A stretch of DNA of 34,589 bases from a virus, in IMG/VR virus record IMGVR_UViG_3300042354_000258, positions 1 through 34,589 of that record. One strand, given 5' to 3'. Below are positions 24,221-30,765 of this stretch, one piece after another. The notes under the pieces were generated by a model. The model made no database searches, was not told where the DNA came from, and saw only the letters and a list, made by a program, of their open reading frames with translations. Position 1 is the stretch's first letter, and every line of letters begins with the position of its first letter. Position numbers and translations under genes: made by a program.

Positions 24221-25522
24221 TTATTCCTTCCCTGCGCCCGCACTTAACTGTTGATTTTGGGTTGATTGGTTTTGAGCTTTCATTAAAAACTCTTGTCCGT
24301 TAACTGCCCAAATTCCCCAATCTAATTCAAAGCCACCCCTTTTAATGACATTTTCATAGTACGATTCATACCCGAATTTCATGCAATACTCTAGGCTAAT
24401 GCACCACTTAACCTGAGTTCCGACCAACCCTCGCAAAGCTTGGATATTTCTTGAGTACATCAATGCGGGTTGGTTAGCTATATCCTTACCTGAGTTTGAT
24501 TCCATTCCCAACCCTGGGAAAAACCATAGCGGTACGCCAGGCGGCACTAACTCTTCCCTAAGCTTCATCCAATAATCAAAAACGCCCTTAAGACTTTCAT
24601 TACCATTACTATAAGCTTTTCTTACGTCAGCTTTATTTAACAAGTAAAGGTTGGAAATTAAGCCTTGTGCTAATTGCGATTTATGCTCAAGCATATAAGC
24701 TTCTTTGTATTCTTCATCCGCGCCTTCGGGCATGAGATGAAGCCAAGGAGAAATTGCGGCGGCTCGGACAGCTTGGGCGACATCTGGACGGTGTTCTTTT
24801 AAGTATTCGTAAGCTTCAACTGACTGTAAAAATAAGGAGTCGCCATACCTTCCTGAAGCTCCTAATTCTTCATATTTAAAATGCAATATTTTCCAATCAG
24901 GAAATACCCTATCGTCAGGACTTTCGCTAATCATTTTCCTTTGTGAATAAGTTCCTTTTAGTTCCCCTTCACTATTTACATCCACAAACATAGAGAAAGT
25001 TGGGAGGTATTGGATTTTTTCTATAAAGTAATCTTTCTTATTTTTACTGTCGAAGTTTAATCCTAATTCTGCAAAACTATCGCCAAACCTCAGCATCCTC
25101 CTTACGCCTGGCTCTAAGGCATTACCTCCTAGAACTAAATCTTTTCCAAATTGCCTTGATGCCATTTCTTTACTTACACTAATTAAATTTTTATCTACTT
25201 CTACGTCATCCATCTTAGGGTTAACTTTCCAACTACGAACTTCGCCATTTTCTCTAATAAAAACATCCCTAGCTAAAATACTACTAGAGTGTCGTACCTC
25301 TGGATTCCATATTGACATCTCGATCAATTGGTGAGTTAAATAGCCATCCCCCATAATTGTTCTAACGGGAATTTCCGGTAATCCTAAGCTTAAATTTCTC
25401 TTAGAAGCTAACCCCAAACGTAAAGACTCAGAAGATCCTGTAAACCCTCGCGGTTTTCTTATCCTTGCAAGGATTTGCGTGAAAATGTTTTTTACTCTTT
25501 GGAAAAAATTAATACTAGGCAT
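24221..25522 (-). CDS. Portal protein
   Basis: This 433-residue protein (ATG 25522) forms the twelve-subunit portal ring at the head vertex through which DNA passes. The frame is open to 25570, but an earlier start there would run into the plus-strand promoter at 25549-25577, so the later ATG is preferred. Typical elements are an N-terminal basic segment (FFQRVKNIFTQILARIRK), the family-style region PEVRHSSSILARDVF, MLRFGDSFAELGLNF, the wing-like IEKIQYLPTFSMFVD, DWKILHFKYEELGASGRYGDSLFLQ and a C-terminal Gln/Asn-rich tail. The length is normal for the family. It lies upstream of the capsid gene but unusually far (about 6.6 kb) from the terminase. Confidence 0.8.
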   Translation of the reverse strand: MPSINFFQRVKNIFTQILARIRKPRGFTGSSESLRLGLASKRNLSLGLPEIPVRTIMGDGYLTHQLIEMSIWNPEVRHSSSILARDVFIRENGEVRSWKVNPKMDDVEVDKNLISVSKEMASRQFGKDLVLGGNALEPGVRRMLRFGDSFAELGLNFDSKNKKDYFIEKIQYLPTFSMFVDVNSEGELKGTYSQRKMISESPDDRVFPDWKILHFKYEELGASGRYGDSLFLQSVEAYEYLKEHRPDVAQAVRAAAISPWLHLMPEGADEEYKEAYMLEHKSQLAQGLISNLYLLNKADVRKAYSNGNESLKGVFDYWMKLREELVPPGVPLWFFPGLGMESNSGKDIANQPALMYSRNIQALRGLVGTQVKWCISLEYCMKFGYESYYENVIKRGGFELDWGIWAVNGQEFLMKAQNQSTQNQQLSAGAGKE

Positions 25523-25548
25523 AATTTTTATTTTTTTACTTTTGGGAC

Positions 25549-25577
25549 TTGACGACGGTATATAAACCATGTATTAT
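25549..25577 (+). promoter_or_regulatory. Promoter of the methyltransferase block
   Basis: TTGACG (25549-25554), a 17-base spacer and TATTAT (25572-25577) form a near-consensus promoter. The spacer begins ACGGTATATAAA, almost the same as at 28133. Transcription would start near 25584, 30 bases before the gene at 25614, which has AGAGAGG as ribosome binding site. Confidence 0.75.
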
Positions 25578-25613
25578 ATAATTATACTTTTAAATGTATA
25601 AAGAGAGGTAACT

Positions 25614-25997
25614 ATGGAAGGATTAAAAAAAATAAACATTGGCGACATTTACTGGATGCCTTCAAATAAACCTATTGATAAAAAATCAATAGATATTAAA
25701 TTAATAGTTACTAAAGTAGGCACTAAGTTTATCTATGCTAATAATGAAGATACAAATTGGGAGTATAAGTTTACTTTTAAATCTGATGGTGTACTGGATT
25801 TAGTAAATAATATATGTTCCGGTAAGGCTTATTCTGAGGAGCAATGGGAGAAGCAAAAGCTAATTATCAAGTTGGATAAATTAACTCAAAAATTCAAACA
25901 AGAGTTTTCGCAAATTAATAATTCTACAGACTTTAAAAAATATCAAGAGTTGGTTAGCGAAATGAATGAATTGTCTCAAAAGATTTTAAATCTATGA
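25614..25997 (+). CDS. Hypothetical protein leading the methyltransferase operon
   Basis: A 127-residue protein with ATG at 25614 and AGAGAGGT about eight bases upstream. The first half is beta-like (INIGDIYWMPSN, IKLIVTKVGTKFIYANNE, WEYKFTFKSDG). The second half (residues 75-127) is a long charged helix (EEQWEKQKLIIKLDKLTQKF) likely to form a coiled coil. I do not recognise a family. Its stop overlaps the start of the adenine methyltransferase gene (ATGA), so their translation is coupled. Being first after a strong promoter suggests an early-expressed product. Confidence 0.6.
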   Translation: MEGLKKINIGDIYWMPSNKPIDKKSIDIKLIVTKVGTKFIYANNEDTNWEYKFTFKSDGVLDLVNNICSGKAYSEEQWEKQKLIIKLDKLTQKFKQEFSQINNSTDFKKYQELVSEMNELSQKILNL

Positions 25998-26914
25998 AGA
26001 TCGCATACAACAACCCTCAAGCTATAACCGTCCTTCCCAATAATGCAAAATTAAAATACGAACATGACTTTAATTGTTTAACAGAAATAGTTAAAGATAA
26101 AAATTTTAAACCATTCCTTAAGTGGGTAGGAGGCAAAACTAGATTAATTCCTCAATACGAAGAATTAGGATTAATCCCCGCCGAATTTAATACTTATTTT
26201 GAGCCATTTTTAGGTGGCGGCGCAATGTTTTTCCATTTACAAAATATAGGATTAATTAACCGCGCACTTTTAAGTGACTTAAATAAAGACTTAGTTAATA
26301 CTTACAAAGAAGTTAAGGATAATTTAAGTAAATTAAAACAAGTTCTTTTAAAGGATTTCGCAGAAGCTCACAATAAAGAGTTTTTTGAAGAAGTTAGAAA
26401 TAAGCAATTTAAGAGTGATGTTTATAATGCTGCAAAATTTATCTACTTAAACAAAGCTTGTAGATCGGGAATGTACCGCGTTAATAAAAGCGGCAGTTTT
26501 AATGTTCCTTTCGGACTGCCGGGACAAACTATTTACCAACCTGAACTTTTAACTAACAGTAATTTAGCCTTAAATACTAATAATGTAGCGGTAGTTAATA
26601 CATCTTTCTTTAATATTAGTCATTTGCCTCAACCTGGCGATTTTGTATTTTTAGATCCGCCTTATCATGGGACTTTTAATGGTTATAACAAAAGCCCGTT
26701 TGGGGAAGATGAGCAAGTTAAATTAAGAGACGTATGTAGGGAATACAGTGAAAATAAAATAAAGTTTTTACTTTGCAATTCTCACAATAGTTTTATTTTA
26801 GATTTATATGCAAGTAAGAAGTTTAAGATAAGTGAAGTTTGGAGAAATGGTACGATAAATAGCAACAGTAAAGAAAGAGAAAAAGTTAAGGAATTGGTAA
26901 TATGCAATTTTTAA
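25994..26914 (+). CDS. Adenine-N6 DNA methyltransferase, Dam (D12) family
   Basis: This 306-residue enzyme transfers a methyl group from S-adenosylmethionine to adenine in DNA. The motifs are complete: FLKWVGGKTRLIP at residues 41-53, FEPFLGGGAMFFHL (motif I) at 69-82, SDLNKDLVNTY at 94-104, the KACRSGMYRVNKSGSFNVPFG region, and FLDPPYHGTF with DPPY at 221-224. These belong to the D12 class whose known members usually recognise GATC, so GATC (also the core of GCGATCGC) is a reasonable guess. An extra N-terminal tail of about 38 residues precedes the domain. No restriction endonuclease is next to it. Confidence 0.9.
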   Translation: MKIAYNNPQAITVLPNNAKLKYEHDFNCLTEIVKDKNFKPFLKWVGGKTRLIPQYEELGLIPAEFNTYFEPFLGGGAMFFHLQNIGLINRALLSDLNKDLVNTYKEVKDNLSKLKQVLLKDFAEAHNKEFFEEVRNKQFKSDVYNAAKFIYLNKACRSGMYRVNKSGSFNVPFGLPGQTIYQPELLTNSNLALNTNNVAVVNTSFFNISHLPQPGDFVFLDPPYHGTFNGYNKSPFGEDEQVKLRDVCREYSENKIKFLLCNSHNSFILDLYASKKFKISEVWRNGTINSNSKEREKVKELVICNF

Positions 26915-27120
26915 ACACAATAAAAATACTTCATATAGAGGTATTGTGGCAGATGCTTTATAACATAAAAGAAAGCGTAGAAATATTGGAAAAACAATCT
27001 GTGGCGCAGGAGAAAAGTAAGGATTATAAAAATTATTATAAATCCTTTAAATACCTAAATCAGTGCCGCTGGAAAGTTTTGGAGATTAGCAAAGAAATAG
27101 AAAGTAGGGTTTTGAAATAA
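26902..27120 (+). CDS. Small helical protein between two methyltransferases
   Basis: This 72-residue gene overlaps the end of the adenine methyltransferase by 13 bases and has AAGGA a few bases before ATG 26902. Its stop overlaps the next gene in TAATG. The product is all helix-like and charged: a hydrophobic start (FLNTIKILHIEVLWQMLYNI) then KESVEILEKQSVAQEKSKDY and YLNQCRWKVLEISKEIESRV. A later start at residue 18 is possible. There is no family call. Position and coupling suggest that it is cotranslated with the two methyltransferases, perhaps as an accessory factor. Confidence 0.55.
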   Translation: MQFLNTIKILHIEVLWQMLYNIKESVEILEKQSVAQEKSKDYKNYYKSFKYLNQCRWKVLEISKEIESRVLK

Positions 27121-28136
27121 TGAAAAAGTTTTTATGGTTTTCGCATTTTAGCGGCGGTGGCGGCTCAACTTTGGGAGCAATCCAAGCTGGGTTTATGCCT
27201 TTGCTGGGGATTGAGTGGGATAAGAAAGTGGCGGAATTATATGAGAAGAATTTAGGTAAAGTAATTTGCCAAGATATAGGAGAGGTAAGTATCCTAAGTG
27301 TTATAAAACATATTCCATTAAAAGAGGCAAGGGAAAAGAATAATGAGATTTTAGTAATCCAAACTTCGCCACCATGTCAGGAGTATTCCCAATTAAAACT
27401 AAATAAAAATCCTAATTCCGAAAGTGCAAAAGTCATTTGGAAGACAAGGAAGTTTTATGCTTTATTTAGACCTGAATATGTAATTTTAGAAAACGTTAGG
27501 GCTTATGCTAAAAGCGAGGTTTATATTAAATTTAAAAATTACCTTAAGGAATTAGGCTATGAAATAAGTTTTGAGGAGATAATTAACTGTGCTGACTATG
27601 GCGTGCCACAAACTCGCCAAAGATTAATTACTATTTTTAACTATAGAAATTTCCCTGCCGTAAGGATTAGTTTTACGCATAGTAAAAATAATGGTGAATG
27701 GGTAGGATGGTACTCAGCAATTGAAGATTTAATCCCTAATTTAAAAGAAGTTAGTTTAACCAGAAAACAACTTAACTCTCTAAGTTTAAGGAATAAAGGC
27801 TTTAGTAATGCCAAGGTAGTCGTAGAAAGAGTTGGCGCAAGAAGTAAGGTGAATAAAATCCGTGAGGAAGATTCACCAATTTGGACAATAAAAGCATCTT
27901 TAGGAAGCGATGGAAAGGGTGCGAATAGGGAAAAGTTAATAGACGTAAGCATAAATGGCGTTGTAAAAAGCTTAAACGTGGCGTGTTTGGCCAGATTGCA
28001 GACTTTTCCGCCAAGTTATGAATTTTCTGGCAAAAACGCCTTGGATGTTCATGTAATTGGCAATTCTGTACCACCATTACTTATTAAAGTAATTTGTGAG
28101 GAGATAAAAAATACTTTTAATACTTTTGGGGATTGA
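27120..28136 (+). CDS. Cytosine-C5 DNA methyltransferase
   Basis: A 338-residue enzyme of the C5 family, which methylates cytosine in double-stranded DNA. Motif I (LWFSHFSGGGGSTLGAIQAG) is at 5-24, motif IV with the catalytic cysteine (SPPCQEYS, Cys86) at 83-90, motif VI (LENV) at 123-126, motif VIII (PQTRQRL) at 163-169, and motif X (VIGNSVPPLL) close to the C-terminus. The variable target-recognition part, roughly residues 190-270, is short, so the target cannot be predicted. The start ATG lies inside the TAATG junction. The normal 'F-x-G' of motif I is written FSG, as in several phage enzymes. No cognate endonuclease is present. Confidence 0.92.
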   Translation: MKKFLWFSHFSGGGGSTLGAIQAGFMPLLGIEWDKKVAELYEKNLGKVICQDIGEVSILSVIKHIPLKEAREKNNEILVIQTSPPCQEYSQLKLNKNPNSESAKVIWKTRKFYALFRPEYVILENVRAYAKSEVYIKFKNYLKELGYEISFEEIINCADYGVPQTRQRLITIFNYRNFPAVRISFTHSKNNGEWVGWYSAIEDLIPNLKEVSLTRKQLNSLSLRNKGFSNAKVVVERVGARSKVNKIREEDSPIWTIKASLGSDGKGANREKLIDVSINGVVKSLNVACLARLQTFPPSYEFSGKNALDVHVIGNSVPPLLIKVICEEIKNTFNTFGD

Positions 28137-28161
28137 CGGCGGTATATAAAAAGTATATAGT
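28133..28161 (+). promoter_or_regulatory. Promoter inside the end of the cytosine methyltransferase gene
   Basis: TTGACG (28133-28138) overlaps the TGA stop codon of the methyltransferase. It is followed by 17 bases starting GCGGTATATAAA and then TATAGT (28156-28161). It drives the gene at 28186 and the following small genes. Its -35 and spacer match those at 25549 in 15 of 18 or more positions by eye. Confidence 0.75.
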
Positions 28162-28185
28162 AGGATTAAGTTAAAGTTAAAAAAA

Positions 28186-28452
28186 ATGCAACTTAAAATC
28201 TTTGGGATAACTGGCGAGTATGCTATATGTCACGGCGACGGGCATATCCTTTATGATCACCCTGGGGAAATTGTAGAATTAAGTTTCGAGGGAGTTAGAG
28301 TTTTTCATTTTAGTTTCTTTAGGATATTTTTTAGCCAATTAATTAAGGAATTTTCTTTAGTTGATGTTAAAGATAAATTGGAGACTACTAATATAACGGG
28401 AGACGGTTGGGAAGTTTTACAAGGAGTTTTTAAAAGTTATGCTAATAACTAA
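28186..28452 (+). CDS. STAS-like domain protein (DUF4325 type)
   Basis: This 88-residue protein fits the STAS-like DUF4325 pattern: a short beta start (QLKIFGITGEYAIC), a turn, a central strand EIVELSFEGVRVFHFSFF, the helix FRIFFSQLIKEFSL, VKDKLETTNITGDG and the last helix WEVLQGVFKSY. DUF4325 proteins are small, often phage- or mobile-element-borne, and of unknown function. They resemble STAS domains, which take part in protein-protein regulation. No nucleotide-binding motif is seen. It is the first gene behind its own promoter. The ribosome binding site is poor. Confidence 0.5.
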   Translation: MQLKIFGITGEYAICHGDGHILYDHPGEIVELSFEGVRVFHFSFFRIFFSQLIKEFSLVDVKDKLETTNITGDGWEVLQGVFKSYANN

Positions 28453-28571
28453 AAATACTAGGGAAAGATGAGGAAGATGAGAATTTAGTAATTAGCTTAG
28501 ATGATAGGCTAGAAGTCGTAAGTCAATATCCTAATTTAAAAATAGTCGTAAGTGAGAAAGTAAAATGCTAA
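28439..28571 (+). pseudogene. Frameshifted small gene resembling the start of its downstream neighbour
   Basis: From ATG 28439 the frame breaks after four codons, but removing one A at 28447-28448 joins it to an open frame that runs to TAA 28569-28571 and reads MLILKILGKDEEDENLVISL, 43 residues in all. The next gene begins MLILKFVGKITPEVN, so the two starts are very alike. The stop of this frame overlaps the next start by seven bases, as in a normal coupled pair. Either a one-base insertion has damaged a small gene, or the insertion is a sequencing error, or the likeness is chance. Confidence 0.45.
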
Positions 28572-28987
28572 TACTAAAATTTGTGGGGAAAATAACTCCT
28601 GAAGTAAATCCTGGGATTTATATAGAACATCGTTACGAAATAACTAAGGACAGCCCGCAAATATTTATTTTGCCGAAACCTTCAATATTTGATTCCGTTT
28701 GTGTAAGTGATGGCGTTAAATTTAAGCCACTGGCTATGGATTTTTCTTATTATCGTGTGCCGGGTTTTTGGGATAGTGATTTATGCGTAAGGACAGATGT
28801 TTATCCATTACTTTGGTTATTTTACGCATTTATTGTTTTTTTAGATAGGTGTAACTTAAAGCTCAAAAAAGTAGTCTATAAATTTTTACTGTGGACAAAA
28901 CAAGGTAAAGATTTTCTTCCCGTTGGCGAGAGAGTTAGTTCTTGGAGAGAGTTTTTTAAGTTTTATTTAATTAGTTTAGGAGGATAA
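28565..28987 (+). CDS. Hypothetical protein with a hydrophobic segment
   Basis: A 140-residue protein. The first 75 residues are mixed beta (LILKFVGKITPEVNPGIYI, KDSPQIFILPKPSIFD). Residues 80-95 (YPLLWLFYAFIVFLDR) are strongly hydrophobic and could be a membrane helix. The rest is basic (LKLKKVVYKFLLWTKQGK). I do not recognise a family. It overlaps the frameshifted small gene upstream and is followed after three bases by a gene with a strong ribosome binding site. It belongs to the accessory block behind the promoter at 28133. Confidence 0.55.
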   Translation: MLILKFVGKITPEVNPGIYIEHRYEITKDSPQIFILPKPSIFDSVCVSDGVKFKPLAMDFSYYRVPGFWDSDLCVRTDVYPLLWLFYAFIVFLDRCNLKLKKVVYKFLLWTKQGKDFLPVGERVSSWREFFKFYLISLGG

Positions 28988-28990
28988 AAA

Positions 28991-29284
28991 ATGTTAATTA
29001 ATTTACCGAAATGCAGAACCCATATTAAGTTTGAGGAAATGTATGAGTATTTCTTTACAGAGGCTAACTTCCCAGAATTAGTGGAGCGAAACCTCAATTA
29101 CGGATGGGAAGGTTTGAACACATATAAGTTTATTAAATTCCTCCAAAATAACAAAATCCAGGGCGTGAATGCAGGGGTAGACAAGCTTTATAGCGTCGCA
29201 CAGCTTGAAGAGTTGTATAAACAAATTAAGTCTATCGATCCTGAAGACTGGAAGTCAGGCAATTTAAGTTTTCTAGAAAGTTAA
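28991..29284 (+). CDS. Hypothetical acidic protein
   Basis: A 97-residue protein with a clear ribosome binding site, TAGGAGGA, about seven bases before ATG 28991. The content is mixed helix: KFEEMYEYFFTEANFPELVE, NTYKFIKFLQNN, VAQLEELYKQIKSIDPEDW. It is rich in Glu, Lys, aromatics and Asn, with no recognised motif or membrane segment. It is part of the same plus-strand run as the STAS-like gene and the DUF1828-like gene. Nothing in the sequence tells its role. Confidence 0.6.
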   Translation: MLINLPKCRTHIKFEEMYEYFFTEANFPELVERNLNYGWEGLNTYKFIKFLQNNKIQGVNAGVDKLYSVAQLEELYKQIKSIDPEDWKSGNLSFLES

Positions 29285-29308
29285 AGGTTAAAGTAAAGGT
29301 AATTTAAA

Positions 29309-29968
29309 ATGTCTCATGAATTTAGACTCGCTTGCAAAACCTGTAATTTAGAAACAGAAGAAGTTAATCACGCTCAAGAAAGTATTAAAAATTTCTTGAG
29401 TAAGTGGGAGGAAAATAAAAACGCCCTAACTAAAGTATTAGATTTAGGGTTGTTTGATATTGGTGATGTGCGCGAAAGTTTTAGGTCTAAATCACTTCCT
29501 GTAGATATTTATGAATTTATGCTTTTGCATGAAAATCATGAACTAGTAATTAGGTCAGAATACACATCTGTAGCAGATGAGGTAATTAAAGCTAAGGTAA
29601 AAAAAGCGTTAATTTTTAAGCTAGAGGAAGAATTTAACAATTTATTTACTGTTAAAGAAAATGGCTATGGGTACATAAAGTTAAAAACACCATTTACTTT
29701 ACCGGATGGTGCAATTATAGATGTTTACTTAAAGCTAAATAAAGATGGAGACGTAGAGCATATCACCGACTTAGGATGTACATTAGGGTGGGTCTATGTA
29801 AACTGCCACGAAGAAGATAGAAGTGCGGATTTTTGGGAGAGGGTAAAAGATTTTGATGTAGGTTTCATTGGCGAAACGTTAATTACCAAACCCTCTCCAA
29901 ATACGGGATTAATGCAAGAAGTTTTTAAATTAATTACTGCAATAATTAGAGTTAGTAATTTTATTTAA
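29309..29968 (+). CDS. Two-part protein with a DUF1828-like C-terminal domain
   Basis: This 219-residue protein begins with CKTCNLE (Cys-x2-Cys at 9-12) and a helical part to residue 60. Residues about 108-165 resemble the DUF1828 pattern: FTVKENGYGYIKLKTPFTLPDGA, then IIDVYLKLNKDGDVEHITDLG. In that family a 'TPF-x-x-x-DG' turn is followed by a hydrophobic strand and an 'I/LTD-x-G' turn. DUF1828 is a domain of unknown function often found in phages and mobile elements. The end (LMQEVFKLITAIIRVSNFI) is a hydrophobic helix. Regulation: AAAGG lies before the start. Only the domain resemblance is proposed. Confidence 0.5.
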   Translation: MSHEFRLACKTCNLETEEVNHAQESIKNFLSKWEENKNALTKVLDLGLFDIGDVRESFRSKSLPVDIYEFMLLHENHELVIRSEYTSVADEVIKAKVKKALIFKLEEEFNNLFTVKENGYGYIKLKTPFTLPDGAIIDVYLKLNKDGDVEHITDLGCTLGWVYVNCHEEDRSADFWERVKDFDVGFIGETLITKPSPNTGLMQEVFKLITAIIRVSNFI

Positions 29969-29981
29969 CGCCTTAATTTTT

Positions 29982-30021
29982 TTGCATAAAACTTAAAAGT
30001 ATCGTAAAATGTAAATATAGT
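29982..30021 (+). promoter_or_regulatory. Candidate promoter for the plus-strand virion genes
   Basis: Two overlapping possibilities precede the gene at 30046: TTGCAT (29982) with TAAAAT (30005) after 17 bases, and TTAAAA (29993) with TATAGT (30016) after 17 bases. Both have good -10 and weak -35 boxes. The shared TTGACG element is absent, so regulation may differ from the accessory block. Confidence 0.35.
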
Positions 30022-30045
30022 ATATTTTTACACACGCTTTTAAGT

Positions 30046-30765
30046 ATGTCTACGATAAATAAAGGCGACCTGCCTAGATATGAAAATGGCGAATATGGGC
30101 AATCTGAATTAACGCAAGCTGTGGCTAATGCCGAAGTAGCAGCACTCTTAAATCCTAGTAGCGGTGGCGGAGGCTCTACCACGGTTAACTTTGGCACTAA
30201 AATAACAGATGCTACTATACCTACCGGTGGTGTGGGTAACTTAGGTTGGTTGTCTGCGATTTGGAAACTGATAGACGATCGCATCCCTCCAAAGTCAGCT
30301 TATGAATCCTCAACCACAATTACAATTACTCGCGCTGCTACTACAACTTATACTGCTTCTGCACCAAACTTTGATGTTTATGGCGGTCTATTCCAACTTC
30401 AAAATATAGGCGAAGCTGGTAAAGGTATATTCCTTTCTTATTTTGAAATATCTCTCAATCTATCTTCTGTACCAGCAGGTATGACTTCTTTTGCGGTACA
30501 CTTATACCCTACAGCACCTACAAATATTGCAGATAATAGTATCTGGACAATTGGTTCTGACCCTGTTTTAGACCCTGTAGGTTTCAACGTATCTATGAGT
30601 TTAGCTAAAGGGGGTAATAGAGTTGTTGGCGTTGTTAGAGACTTAAATCAATTGTTTGTACTAAATAGCACTAGCCTGTGGGGGTATTTGGTTACTAACG
30701 GTGCAATTGTCCCGGCTGCTAACTCAGAAACAGGGACTATACGTGCTAGGAGTTTTGCACCATGA
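30046..30765 (+). CDS. Probable virion structural protein
   Basis: A 239-residue protein starting at ATG 30046. An acidic-polar start (TINKGDLPRYENGEYGQSE) is followed by a Gly-rich linker (SGGGGSTTVNFGT), a helix (LGWLSAIWKLIDDRIPPKS) and a beta domain from about residue 88. That domain (FDVYGGLFQLQNIGEAGKG, FLSYFEISLNL, MTSFAVHLYP, PTNIADNSIW) resembles a virion protein type in phages where a 'FQ-x-x-NIG' segment precedes strands and 'LHLYP...P-x-x-IADN'. The stop overlaps the next start by four bases, which indicates coupled production with the putative receptor-binding protein. Whether it sits on head or tail is unknown. Confidence 0.5.
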   Translation: MSTINKGDLPRYENGEYGQSELTQAVANAEVAALLNPSSGGGGSTTVNFGTKITDATIPTGGVGNLGWLSAIWKLIDDRIPPKSAYESSTTITITRAATTTYTASAPNFDVYGGLFQLQNIGEAGKGIFLSYFEISLNLSSVPAGMTSFAVHLYPTAPTNIADNSIWTIGSDPVLDPVGFNVSMSLAKGGNRVVGVVRDLNQLFVLNSTSLWGYLVTNGAIVPAANSETGTIRARSFAP

